From the NCBI GenBank assembly GCA_964059195.1, contig CAXKWD010000015.1, positions 1,736,001 to 1,800,000 of the forward strand: a DNA stretch of 64,000 nucleotides, given 5' to 3'. Positions 10,092 through 23,500 of the stretch are shown in pieces. Position numbers and translations under genes: made by a program. Position 1 is the first letter of the stretch. Each line of letters starts with the position of its first letter. The notes below the pieces were generated by a model, which worked only from the letters and a program-made list of their open reading frames with translations, was not told the origin of the DNA and made no database searches. This DNA is from Ectobius pallidus (Eukaryota; Arthropoda; Insecta; Blattodea; Ectobiidae).

Positions 10092-11747
10092 ATGACATTG
10101 CTAGGCAACAGTTTCGTATTTGGAGATGGCATTGCTAAGCTACAGTTCCTTGTTCAAGATGTCAATGCTAAGCAACAGTCAGGTGTTTTAAAAACTTCAT
10201 TGCTAAGCAACAGTTTCCGGTTTAGACTGGCATCGCTAGGCAACACTTTTGTGATAGAAAAATCTAATTGTTAGGCAGCCAAATTGTCTTTAAAAGTTAC
10301 ATTGCTAGGAAAAGTTACGACTTTGAAAAATGCATTGAAAGGTAAAGGTTTTTTGTCCGAAATTGACATTGCTACGCAACAGTATCTTTTTTTAAAAGCT
10401 TTTAATAGGTAGCAATATTATGTTTAAGAATAACATTGCTAAGCAACAGATCTTTTTGATGACTTTGCTAGGCAACAGTTTCCGGTTTAGACTGGCATGG
10501 CTAGGCAAAACTTTCGTGATAGAAAAATTACATTGTTAGGCAGCCAAATTGTATTTAAAAATTACATTGCTAGGAAAAAGTTTCACTTTGAAAAATGCAT
10601 TGAAATATAAAAGTTTTGTGTCTGAAATTGACATTGCTACGCAACAGTATATTTTTTTAAACGTTTATAATATGTAGCAATATTGTGTTTAAAAATGACA
10701 TTGCTAAGCAACAGTTCTTTTTGACGACATTGCTAGGCAACAGTTCCCGGTTTAAAATGGCATTGCTAGGCAACACTTTCGTGTTTTAAAACTCATTGCT
10801 AGGCAACAGTATTCTTTCTATTCAAGCAAAACTTACAACCCATGTTTTGCCATTAGCATTTCACCGATATTTTCATTGTATGTATTGATCATTGAGGGAT
10901 TAAAAACTATTCCTTATAGATGACATTGCTAGGCAACAGTTTCGTATTTGGAGATGGCATTGCTAAGCTACAGTTCCTTGTTCAAGATGTCAATGCTAAG
11001 CAACAGTCAGGTGTTTTAAAAACTTCATTGCTAAGCAACAGTTTCCGGTTTAGACTGGCATCGCTAGGCAACACTTTTGTGATAGAAAAATCTAATTGTT
11101 AGGCAGCCAAATTGTCTTTAAAAGTTACATTGCTAGGAAAAGTTACGACTTTGAAAAATGCATTGAAAGGTAAAGGTTTTTTGTCCGAAATTGACATTCC
11201 TACGCAACAGTATCTCTTTTTAAAAGCTTTTAATAGGTAGCAATATTATGTTTAAGAATGACATTGCTAAGCAACAGATCTTTTTGATGACTTTGCTAGG
11301 CAACAGTTTCCGGTTTAGACTGGCATGGCTAGGCAAAACTTTCGTGATAGAAAAATTACATTGTTACGCAGCCAAATTGTATTTAAAAATTACATTGCTA
11401 GGAAAAAGTTTCACTTTGAAAAATGCATTGAAATGTAAAAGTTTTGTGTCTGAAATTGACATTGCTACGCAACAGTATATTTTTTTAAACGTTTATAATA
11501 TGTAGCAATATTGTGTTTAAAAATGACATTGCTAAGCAACAGTTCTTTTTGACGACATTGCTAGGCAACAGTTCCCGGTTTAAAATGGCATTGCTAGGCA
11601 ACACTTTCGTGTTTTTAAACTCATTGCTAGGCAACAGTATTCTTTCTATTCAAGCAAAACTTACAACCCATGTTTTGCCATTAGCATTTCACCGATATTT
11701 TCATTGTATGTATTGATCATTGAGGGATTAAAAACTATTCCTTATAG
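10092..11747 (+). repeat. Dimer duplication, copy 1 (1,656 bp)
   Basis: Two monomers (10092 and 10920) that recur as 11748 and 12576. Shared private variants at an offset of exactly 1,656 include gtgtttttaaactc just upstream, aagaataacattgc, gaaatataaaagttttg, gacattcctacgc with tatctctttttaaaag, and ttgttacgcagcc. Homology appears to begin slightly upstream, near 9,830. Confidence 0.88.
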
Positions 11748-13403
11748 ATGACATTGCTAGGCAACAGTTTCGTATTTGGAGATGGCATTGCTAAGCTACA
11801 GTTCCTTGTTCAAGATGTCAATGCTAAGCAACAGTCAGGTGTTTTAAAAACTTCATTGCTAAGCAACAGTTTCCGGTTTAGACTGGCATCGCTAGGCAAC
11901 ACTTTTGTGATAGAAAAATCTAATTGTTAGGCAGCCAAATTGTCTTTAAAAGTTACATTGCTAGGAAAAGTTACGACTTTGAAAAATGCATTGAAAGGTA
12001 AAGGTTTTTTGTCCGAAATTGACATTGCTACGCAACAGTATCTTTTTTTAAAAGCTTTTAATAGGTAGCAATATTATGTTTAAGAATAACATTGCTAAGC
12101 AACAGATCTTTTTGATGACTTTGCTAGGCAACAGTTTCCGGTTTAGACTGGCATGGCTAGGCAAAACTTTCGTGATAGAAAAATTACATTGTTAGGCAGC
12201 CAAATTGTATTTAAAAATTACATTGCTAGGAAAAAGTTTCACTTTGAAAAATGCATTGAAATATAAAAGTTTTGTGTCTGAAATTGACATTGCTACGCAA
12301 CAGTATATTTTTTTAAACGTTTATAATATGTAGCAATATTGTGTTTAAAAATGACATTGCTAAGCAACAGTTCTTTTTGACGACATTGCTAGGCAACAGT
12401 TCCCGGTTTAAAATGGCATTGCTAGGCAACACTTTCGTGTTTTAAAACTCATTGCTAGGCAACAGTATTCTTTCTATTCAAGCAAAACTTACAACCCATG
12501 TTTTGCCATTAGCATTTCACCGATATTTTCATTGTATGTATTGATCATTGAGGGATTAAAAACTATTCCTTATAGATGACATTGCTAGGCAACAGTTTCG
12601 TATTTGGAGATGGCATTGCTAAGCTACAGTTCCTTGTTCAAGATGTCAATGCTAAGCAACAGTCAGGTGTTTTAAAAACTTCATTGCTAAGCAACAGTTT
12701 CCGGTTTAGACTGGCATCGCTAGGCAACACTTTTGTGATAGAAAAATCTAATTGTTAGGCAGCCAAATTGTCTTTAAAAGTTACATTGCTAGGAAAAGTT
12801 ACGACTTTGAAAAATGCATTGAAAGGTAAAGGTTTTTTGTCCGAAATTGACATTCCTACGCAACAGTATCTCTTTTTAAAAGCTTTTAATAGGTAGCAAT
12901 ATTATGTTTAAGAATGACATTGCTAAGCAACAGATCTTTTTGATGACTTTGCTAGGCAACAGTTTCCGGTTTAGACTGGCATGGCTAGGCAAAACTTTCG
13001 TGATAGAAAAATTACATTGTTACGCAGCCAAATTGTATTTAAAAATTACATTGCTAGGAAAAAGTTTCACTTTGAAAAATGCATTGAAATGTAAATGTTT
13101 TGTGTCTGAAATTGACATTGCTACGCAACAGTATATTTTTTTAAAAGTTTATAATAGGTAGCAATATTGTGTTTAAAAATGACATTGCTAAGCAACAGTT
13201 CTTTTTGACGACATTGCTTGGCAACAGTTCCCGGTTTAAAATGGCATTGCTAGGCAACACTTTCGTGTTTTAAAACTCATTGCTAGGCAACAGTATTCTT
13301 TCTATTCAAGCAAAATTTACAACCCATGTTTTGCCATTAGCATTTCACCGATATTTTCATTGTATGTATTGATCATTGAGGGATTAAAACCTATTCCTTA
13401 TAG
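11748..13403 (+). repeat. Dimer duplication, copy 2 (1,656 bp)
   Basis: The second copy of the preceding dimer. It departs from copy 1 near its right end: after gaaatgtaaatgttttgtg it reads aaaagtttataataggtagc and gacattgcttggcaac, where copy 1 has aaacgtttataatatgtagc. The duplication boundary therefore lies near 13,090. The cttggcaac variant then marks descendants before 34644, 39609, 44311, 49276, 53978, 58115 and 63904. Confidence 0.88.
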
Positions 13404-16400
13404 ATGACATTGCTAGGCAACAGTTTCGTATTTGGAGATGGCATTGCTAAGCTACAGTTCCTTGTTCAAAATGTCAATGCTAAACAACAGTCAGGTGTTT
13501 TAAAAACTTCATTGCTAAGCAACAGTTTCCGGTTTAGACTGGCATCGCTAGGCAACACTTTTGTGATAGAAAAATTTAATTGTTGGCAGCCAAATTGTCT
13601 TTAAAAGTTACATTGCTAGGAAAAGTTACGACTTTGAAAAATGCATTGAAAGGTAAAGGATTTTTGTCCGAAATTGACATTGCTACGCAACAGTATCTTT
13701 TTTTAAAAGCTTTTAATAGGTAGCAATATTATGTTTAAGAATGACATTGCTAAGCAACAGATCTTTTTGATGACTTTGCTAGGCAACAGTTTCCGGTTTA
13801 GACTGGCATGGCTAGGCAAAACTTTCGTGATAGAAAAATTACATTGTTAGGCAGCCAAATTGTATTTAAAAATTACATTGCTAGGAAAAAGTTTCACTTT
13901 GAAAAATGCATTGAAATGTAAAATTTTGTGTCTGAAATTGACATTGCTACCCAACAGTATATTTTTTTAAAAGTTTATAATAGGTAGCAATATTGTGTTT
14001 AAAAATGATATTGCTAAGCAACAGTTCTTTTTGACGACATTGCTAGGCAACAGTTCCCGGTTTAAAATGGCATTGCTAGGCAACACTTTCGTGTTTTAAA
14101 ACTCATTGCTAGGCAACAGTATTCTTTCTATTCAAGCAAAACTTACAACCCATGTTTTGCCATTAGCATTTCACCGATATTTTCATTGTATGTATTGATC
14201 ATTGAGGGATTAAAAACTATTCCTCATAGATGACATTGCTAGGCAACAGTTTCGTATTTGGAGATGGCATTGCTAAGCTACAGTTCCTTGTTCAAAATGT
14301 CAATGCTAAGCAACAGTCAGGTGTTTTAAAAACTTCATTGCTAAGCAACAGTTTCCGGTTTAGACTGGCATCGCTAGGCAACACTTTTGTGATAGAAAAA
14401 TCTAATTGTTAGGCAGCCAAATTGTCTTTAAAAGTTACATTGCTAGGAAAAGTTACGACTTTGAAAAATGCATTGAAATGTAAAGGATTTTTGGCAGAAA
14501 TTGACATTGCTCCGTAACAGTATCTTTTTTTAAAAGCTTTTAATAGGTAGCAATATTATGTTTAAAAATGACATTGCTAAGCAACAGATCTTTTTGATGA
14601 CATTGCTAGGCAACAGTTTCCGGTTTAGACTGGCATGGCTAGGCAAAACTTTCGTGATAGAAAAATTACATTGTTAGGCAGCCAAATAGTATTTAAAAAT
14701 TACATTGCTAGGAAAAAGTTTCACTTTGAAAAATGCATTGAAATGTAAAAGTTTTGTGTCTGAAATTGACATTGCTACGCAACAGTATATTTTTTTAAAC
14801 GTTTATAATATGTAGCAATATTGTGTTTAAAAATGACATTGCTAAGCAACAGTTCTTTTTGACGACATTGCTAGGCAACAGTTTCCGGTTTAAAATGGCA
14901 TTGCTAGGCAACACTTTCGTGTTTTAAAACTCATTGCTAGGCAACAGTATTCTTTATATTCAAGCAAAATTTACAACCCATGTTTTGCCATTAGCATTTC
15001 ACCGATATTTTCATTGTATGTATTGATCATTGAGGGATTAAAAACTATTCCTTATAGATGACATTGCTAGGCAACAGTTTCGTATTTGGAGATGGCATTG
15101 CTAAGCTACAGTTTCTTGTTCAAGATGTCAATGCTAAGCAACAGTCAGGTGTTTTAAAAACTTCATTGCTAAGCAACAGTTTCCGGTTTAGACTGGCATC
15201 GCTAGGCAACACTTTTGTGATAGAAAAATCTAATTGTTAGGCAGCCAAATTGTCTTTAAAAGTTACATTGCTAGGAAAAGTTACGACTTTGAAAAATGCA
15301 TTGAAAGGTAAAGGTTTTTTGTCCGAAATTGACATTGCTACGCAACAGTATCTTTTTTTAAAAGCTTTTAATAGGTAGCAATATTATGTTTAAGAATGAC
15401 ATTGCTAAGCAACAGATCTTTTTGATGACTTTGCTAGGCAACAGTTTCCGGTTTAGACTGGCATGGCTAGGCAAATCTTTCGTGATAGAAAAATTACATT
15501 GTTAGGCAGCCAAATTGTATTTAAAAATTACATTGCTAGGAAAAAGTTTCACTTTGAAAAATGCATTGAAATGTAAAAGTTTTGTGTCTGAAATTGACAT
15601 TGCTACGCAACAGTATATTTTTTTAAAAGTTTATAATAGGTAGCAATATTGTGTTTAAAAATGACATTGCTAAGCAACAGTTCTTTTTGACGACATTGCT
15701 AGGCAACAGTTCCCGGTTTAAAATGGCATTGCTAGGCAACACTTTCGTGTTTTAAAACTCATTGCTAGGCAACAGTATTCTTTCTATTCAAGCAAAATTT
15801 ACAACCCATGTTTTGCCATTAGCATTTCACCGATATTTTCATTGTATGTATTGATCATTGAGGGATTAAAAACTATTCCTTATAGATGACATTGCTAGGC
15901 AACAGTTTCGTATTTGGAGATGGCATTGCTAAGCTACAGTTCCTTGTTCAAAATGTCAATGCTAAGCAACAGTCAGGTGTTTTAAAAACTTCATTGCTAA
16001 GCAACAGTTTCCGGTTTAGACTGGCATCGCTAGGCAACACTTTTGTGATAGAAAAATCTAATTGTTAGGCAGCCAAATTGTCTTTAAAAGTTACATTGCT
16101 AGGAAAAGTTACGACTTTGAAAAATGCATTGAAAGGTAAAGGATTTTTGGCAGAAATTGACATTGCTACGCAACAGTATCTTTTTTTAAAAGCTTTTAAT
16201 AGGTAGCAATATTATGTTTAAAAATGACATTGCTAAGCAACAGATCTTTTTGATGACATTGCTAGGCAACAGTTTCCGGTTTAGACTGGCATGGCTAGGC
16301 AAAACTTTCGTGATAGAAAAATTACATTGTTAGGCAGCCAAATTGTATTTAAAAATTACATTGCTAGGAAAAAGTTTCACTTTGAAAAATGCATTGAAAT

Positions 16401-17536
16401 GTAAAAGTTTTGTGTCTGAAATTGACATTGCTACGCAACAGTATATTTTTTTAAAAGTTTATAATATGTAGCAATATTGTGTTTAAAAATGACATTGCTA
16501 AGCAACAGTTCTTTTTGACGACATTGCTAGGCAACAGTTCCCGGTTTAAAATGGCATTGCTAGGCAACACTTTCGTGTTTTAAAACTCATTGCTAGGCAA
16601 CAGTATTCTTTCTATTCAAGCAAAACTTACAACCCATGTTTTGCCATTAGCATTTCACCGATATTTTCATTGTATGTATTGATCATTGAGGGATTAAAAA
16701 CTATTCCTTATAGATGACATTGCTAGGCAACAGTTTCGTATTTGGAGATGGCATTGCTAAGCTACAGTTCCTTGTTCAAAATGTCAATGCTAAGCAACAG
16801 TCAGGTGTTTTAAAAACTTCATTGCTAAGCAACAGTTTCCGGTTTAGACTGGCATCGCTAGGCAACACTTTTGTGATAGAAAAATCTAATTGTTAGGCAG
16901 CCAAATTGTCTTTAAAAGTTACATTGCTAGGAAAAGTTACGACTTTGAAAAATGCATTGAAATGTAAAGGATTTTTGGCAGAAATTGACATTGCTACGCA
17001 ACAGTATCTTTTTTTAAATCTTTTAATAGGTAGCAATATTATGTTTAAAAATGACATTGCTAAGCAACAGATCTTTTTGATGACATTGCTAGGCAACAGT
17101 TTCCGGTTTAGACTGGCATGGCTAGGCAAAACTTTCGTGATAGAAAAATTACATTGTTAGGCAGCCAAATAGTATTTAAAAATTACATTGCTAGGAAAAA
17201 GTTTCACTTTGAAAAATGCATTGAAATGTAAAAGTTTTGTGTCTGAAATTGACATTGCTACGCAACAGTATATATTTTAAAAGTTTATAATAGGTAGCAA
17301 TATTGTGTTTATAAATGACATTGCTAAGAAAAGTTATTTTTTATGACATTGCTAGGCAACAGTTTCCGGTTTAAAATGGCATTGCTAGGCAACACTTTCG
17401 TGTTAAAACTCATTGCTAGGCAACAGTATTCTTTCTATTCAAGCAAAATTTACAACCCATGTTTTGCCATTAGCATTTCACCGATATTTTCATTGTATGT
17501 ATTGATCATTGAGGGATTAAAAACTATTCCTTATAG
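13404..17536 (+). repeat. Monomers 17-21, matching 34644-38780
   Basis: Monomers start at 13404, 14230, 15058, 15886 and 16714. The order recurs at 34644, 35470, 36298, 37126 and 37954 with a constant offset of 21,240. Shared marks include ctaaacaacag and ttgttggcagcc in the first, cctcatag before the second, cagtttccggtttaaaatgg before the third, and aaatcttttaat in the last. Private changes here include gctccgtaac, tctttatattc and ggcaaatctttcg. Confidence 0.87.
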
Positions 17537-20500
17537 ATGACATTCCTAGGCAACAGTTTCGTATTTGGAGATGGCATTGCTAAGCTACAGTTTCTTGTTC
17601 AAAATGTCAATGCTAAGCAACAGTCAGGTGTTTTAAAAACTTCATTGCTAAGCAACAGTTTCCGGTTTAGACTGGCATCGCTAGGCAACACTTTTGTGAT
17701 AGAAAAATTTAATTGTTGGCAGCCAAATTGTCTTTAAAAGTTACATTGCTAGGAAAAGTTACGACTTTGAAAAATGCATTGAAAGGTAAAGGTTTTTTGT
17801 CCGAAATTGACATTGCTACGCAACAGTATCTTTTTTTAAAAGCTTTTAATAGGTAGCAATATTATGTTTAAGAATGACATTGCTAAGCAACAGATCTTTT
17901 TGATGACTTTGCTAGGCAACAGTTTCCGGTTTAGACTGGCATGGCTAGGCAAAACTTTCGTGATAGAAAAATTACATTGTTAGGCAGCCAAATTGTATTT
18001 AAAAATTACATTGCTAGGAAAAAGTTTCACTTTGAAAAATGCATTGAAATGTAAAATTTTGTGTCTGAAATTGACATTGCTACCCAACAGTATATTTTTT
18101 TAAAAGTTTATAATAGGTAGCAATATTGTGTTTAAAAATGACATTGCTAAGCAACAGTTCTTTTTGACGACATTGCTAGGCAACAGTTCCCGGTTTAAAA
18201 TGGCATTGCTAGGCAACACTTTCGTGTTTTAAAACTCATTGCTAGGCAACAGTATTCTTTCTATTCAAGCAAAATTTACAACCCATGTTTTGCCATTAGC
18301 ATTTCACCGATATTTTCATTGTATGTATTGATCATTGAGGGATTAAAAACTATTCCTTATAGATGACATTGCTAGGCAACAGTTTCGTATTTGGAGATGG
18401 CATTGCTAAGCTACAGTTCCTTGTTCAAAATGTCAATGCTAAGCAACAGTCAGGTGTTTTAAAAACTTCATTGCTAAGCAACAGTTTCCGGTTTAGTCTG
18501 GCATCGCTAGGCAACACTTTTGTGATAGAAAAATCTAATTGTTAGGCAGCCAAATTGTCTTTAAAAGTTACATTGCTAGGAAAAGTTACGACTTTGAAAA
18601 ATGCATTGAAAGGTAAAGGTTTTTTGTCCGAAATTGACATTGCTACGCAACAGTATCTTTTTTTAAAAGCTTTTAATAGGTAGCAATATTATGTTTAAGA
18701 ATGACAGTGCTAAGCAACAGATCTTTTTGATGACTTTGCTAGGCAACAGTTTCCGGTTTAGACTGGCATGGCTAGGCAAAACTTTCGTGATAGAAAAATT
18801 ACATTGTTAGGCAGCCAAATTGTATTTAAAAATTACATTGCTAGGAAAAAGTTTCACTTTGAAAAATGCATTGAAATGTAAAAGTTTTGTGTCTGAAATT
18901 GACATTGCTACGCAACAGTATATTTTTTTAAAAGTTTATAATATGTAGCAATATTGTGTTTAAAAATGACATTGCTAAGCAACAGTTCTTTTTGACGACA
19001 TTGCTAGGCAACAGTTCCCGGTTTAAAATGGCATTGCTAGGCAACACTTTCGTGTTTTAAAACTCATTGCTAGGCAACAGTATTCTTTCTATTCAAGCAA
19101 AACTTACAACCCATGTTTTGCCATTAGCATTTCACCGATATTTTCATTGTATGTATTGATCATTGAGGAATTAAAAACTATTCCTTATAGATGACATTGC
19201 TAGGCAACAGTTTCGTATTTGGAGATGGCATTGCTAAGCTACAGTTTCTTGTTCAAGATGTCAATGCTAAGCAACAGTCAGGTGTTTTAAAAACTTCATT
19301 GCTAAGCAACAGTTTCCGGTTTAGACTGGCATCGCTAGGCAACACTTTTGTGATAGAAAAATCTAATTGTTAGGCAGCCAAATTGTCTTTAAAAGTTACA
19401 TTGCTAGGAAAAGTTACGACTTTGAAAAATGCATTGAAAGGTAAAGGTTTTTTGTCCGAAATTGACATTGCTACGCAACAGTATCTTTTTTTAAAAGCTT
19501 TTAATAGGTAGCAATATTATGTTTAAGAATGACATTGCTAAGCAACAGATCTTTTTGATGACTTTGCTAGGCAACAGTTTCCGGTTTAGACTGGCATGGC
19601 TAGGCAAAACTTTCGTGATAGAAAAATTACATTGTTAGGCAGCCAAATTGTATTTAAAAATTACATTGCTAGGAAAAAGTTTCACTTTGAAAAATGCATT
19701 GAAATGTAAAAGTTTTGTGTCTGAAATTGACATTGCTACGCAACAGTATATTTTTTTAAAAGTTTATAATAGGTAGCAATATTGTGTTTAAAAATGACAT
19801 TGCTAAGCAACAGTTCTTTTTGACGACATTGCTAGGCAACAGTTCCCGGTTTAAAATGGCATTGCTAGGCAACACTTTCGTGTTTTAAAACTCATTGCTA
19901 GGCAACAGTATTCTTTCTATTCAAGCAAAATTTACAACCCATGTTTTGCCATTAGCATTTCACCGATATTTTCATTGTATGTATTGATCATTGAGGGATT
20001 AAAAACTATTCCTTATAGATGACATTGCTAGGCAACAGTTTCGTATTTGGAGATGGCATTGCTAAGCTACAATTCCTTGTTCAAAATGTCAATGCTAAGC
20101 AACAGTCAGGTGTTTTAAAAACTTCATTGCTAAGCAACAGTTTCCGGTTTAGTCTGGCATCGCTAGGCAACACTTTTGTGATAGAAAAATCTAATTGTTA
20201 GGCAGCCAAATTGTCTTTAAAAGTTACATTGCTAGGAAAAGTTACGACTTTGAAAAATGCATTGAAAGGTAAAGGTTTTTTGTCCGAAATTGACATTGCT
20301 CCGCAACAGTATCTTTTTTTAAAAGCTTTTAATAGGTAGCAATATTATGTTTAAGAATGACAGTGCTAAGCAACAGATCTTTTGATGACTTTGCTAGGCA
20401 ACAGTTTCCGGTTTAGACTGGCATGGCTAGGCAAAACATTAGTGATAGAAAAATTACATTGTTAGGCAGCCAAATTGTATTTAAAAATTACATTCCTAGG

Positions 20501-23500
20501 AAAAAGTTTCACTTTGAAAAATGCATTGAAATGTAAAAGTTTTGTGTCTGAAATTGACATTGCTACGCAACAGTATATTTTTTTAAAAGTTTATAATATG
20601 TAGCAATATTGTGTTTAAAAATGACATTGCTAAGCAACAGTTCTTTTTGACGACATTGCTAGGCAACAGTTCCCGGTTTAAAATGGCATTGCTAGGCAAC
20701 ACTTTCGTGTTTTAAAACTCATTGCTAGGCAACAGTATTCTTTCTATTCAAGCAAAACTTACAACCCATGTTTTGCCATTAGCATTTCACCGATATTTTC
20801 ATTGTATGTATTGATCATTGAGGGATTAAAAACTATTCCTCATAGATGACATTGCTAGGCAACAGTTTCGTATTTGGAGATGGCATTGCTAAGCTACAGT
20901 TCCTTGTTCAAAATGTCAATGCTAAGCAACAGTCAGGTGTTTTAAAAACTTCATTGCTAAGCAACAGTTTCCGGTTTAGACTGGCATCGCTAGGCAACAC
21001 TTTTGTGATAGAAAAATCTAATTGTTAGGCAGCCAAATTGTCTTTAAAAGTTACATTGCTAGGAAAAGTTACGACTTTGAAAAATGCATTGAAAGGTAAA
21101 GGTTTTTTGTCCGAAATTGACACTGCTACGCAACAGTATCTTTTTTTAAAAGCTTTTAATAGGTAGCAATATTATGTTTAAGAATGACATTGCTAAGCAA
21201 CAGATCTTTTTGATGACTTTGCTAGGCAACAGTTTCCGGTTTAGACTGGCATGGCTAGGCAAAACTTTCGTGATAGAAAAATTACATTGTTAGGCAGCCA
21301 AATTGTATTTAAAAATTACATTGCTAGGAAAAAGTTTCACTTTGAAAAATGCATTGAAATGTAAAAGTTTTGTGTCTGAAATTGACATTGCTACGCAACA
21401 GTATATTTTTTTAAAAGTTTATAATAGGTAGCAATATTGTGTTTAAAAATGACATTGCTAAGCAACAGTTCTTTTTGACGACATTGCTAGGCAACAGTTC
21501 CCGGTTTAAAATGGCATTGCTAGGCAACACTTTCGTGTTTTAAAACTCATTGCTAGGCAACAGTATTCTTTCTATTCAAGCAAAATTTACAACCCATGTT
21601 TTGCCATTAGCATTTCACCGATATTTTCATTGTATGTATTGATCATTGAGGGATTAAAAACTATTCCTTATAGATGACATTGCTAGGCAACAGTTTCGTA
21701 TTTGGAGATGGCATTGCTAAGCTACAGTTCCTTGTTCAAAATGTCAATGCTAAGCAACAGTCAGGTGTTTTAAAAACTTCATTGCTAAGCAACAGTTTCC
21801 GGTTTAGACTGGCATCGCTAGGCAACACTTTTGTGATAGAAAAATCTAATTGTTAGGCAGCCAAATTGTCTTTAAAAGTTACATTGCTAGGAAAAGTTAC
21901 GACTTTGAAAAATGCATTGAAAGGTAAAGGATTTTTGGCAGAAATTGACATTGCTACGCAACAGTATCTTTTTTTAAAAGCTTTTAATAGGTAGCAATAT
22001 TATGTTTAAAAATGACATTGCTAAGCAACAGATCTTTTTGATGACATTGCTAGGCAACAGTTTCCGGTTTAGACTGGCATGGCTAGGCAAAACTTTCGTG
22101 ATAGAAAAATTACATTGTTAGGCAGCCAAATTGTATTTAAAAATTACATTGCTAGGAAAAAGTTTCACTTTGAAAAATGCATTGAAATGTAAAAGTTTTG
22201 TGTCTGAAATTGACATTGCTACGCAACAGTATATTTTTTTAAAAGTTTATAATATGTAGCAATATTGTGTTTAAAAATGACATTGCTAAGCAACAGTTCT
22301 TTTTGACGACATTGCTAGGCAACAGTTCCCGGTTTAAAATGGCATTGCTAGGCAACACTTTCGTGTTTTAAAACTCATTGCTAGGCAACAGTATTCTTTC
22401 TATTCAAGCAAAACTTACAACCCATGTTTTGCCATTAGCATTTCACCGATATTTTCATTGTATGTATTGATCATTGAGGGATTAAAAACTATTCCTTATA
22501 GATGACATTGCTAGGCAACAGTTTCGTATTTGGAGATGGCATTGCTAAACTACAGTTCCTTGTTCAAAATGTCAATGCTAAGCAACAGTCAGGTGTTTTA
22601 AAAACTTCATTGCTAAGCAACAGTTTCCGGTTTAGACTGGCATCGCTAGGGAACACTTTTGTGATAGAAAAATCTAATTGTTAGGCAGCCAAATTGTCTT
22701 TAAAAGTTACATTGCTAGGAAAAGTTACGACTTTGAAAAATGCATTGAAATGTAAAGGATTTTTGGCAGAAACTGACATTGCTACGCAACAGTATCTTTT
22801 TTTAAAAGCTTTTAATAGGTAGCAATATTATGTTTAAAAATGACATTGCTAAGCAACAGATCTTTTTGATGACATTGCTAGGCAACAGTTTCCGGTTTAG
22901 ACTGGCATGGCTAGGCAAAACTTTCGTGATAGAAAAATTACATTGTTAGGCAGCCAAATAGTATTTAAAAATTACATTGCTAGGAAAAAGTTTCACTTTG
23001 AAAAATGCATTGAAATGTAAAAGTTTTGTGTCTGAAATTGACATTGCTACGCAACAGTATATTTTTTTAAACGTTTATAATATGTAGCAATATTGTGTTT
23101 AAAAATGACATTGCTAAGCAACAGTTCTTTTTGACGACATTGCTAGGCAACAGTTCCCGGTTTAAAATGGCATTGCTAGGCAACACTTTCGTGTTTTTAA
23201 ACTCATTGCTAGGCAACAGTATTCTTTCTATTCAAGCAAAACTTACAACCCATGTTTTGCCATTAGCATTTCACCGATATTTTCATTGTATGTATTGATC
23301 ATTGAGGGATTAAAAACTATTCCTTATAGATGACATTGCTAGGCAACAGTTTCGTATTTGGAGATGGCATTGCTAAGCTACAGTTCCTTGTTCAAGATGT
23401 CAATGCTAAGCAACAGTCAGGTGTTTTAAAAACTTCATTGCTAAGCAACAGTTTCCGGTTTAGACTGGCATCGCTAGGCAACACTTTTGTGATAGAAAAA

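Noticed and set aside
16893..17129. A 78-codon - strand frame facing 84-85-codon + strand frames (also at about 26.0, 29.3, 38.1, 47.8 and 56.6 kb)
   Set aside because: It appears only where the aaatcttttaat variant shifts the frame. It overlaps sub-repeats on both strands, and some of the + strand frames depend on a TTG start. It is a by-product of repeat variation.
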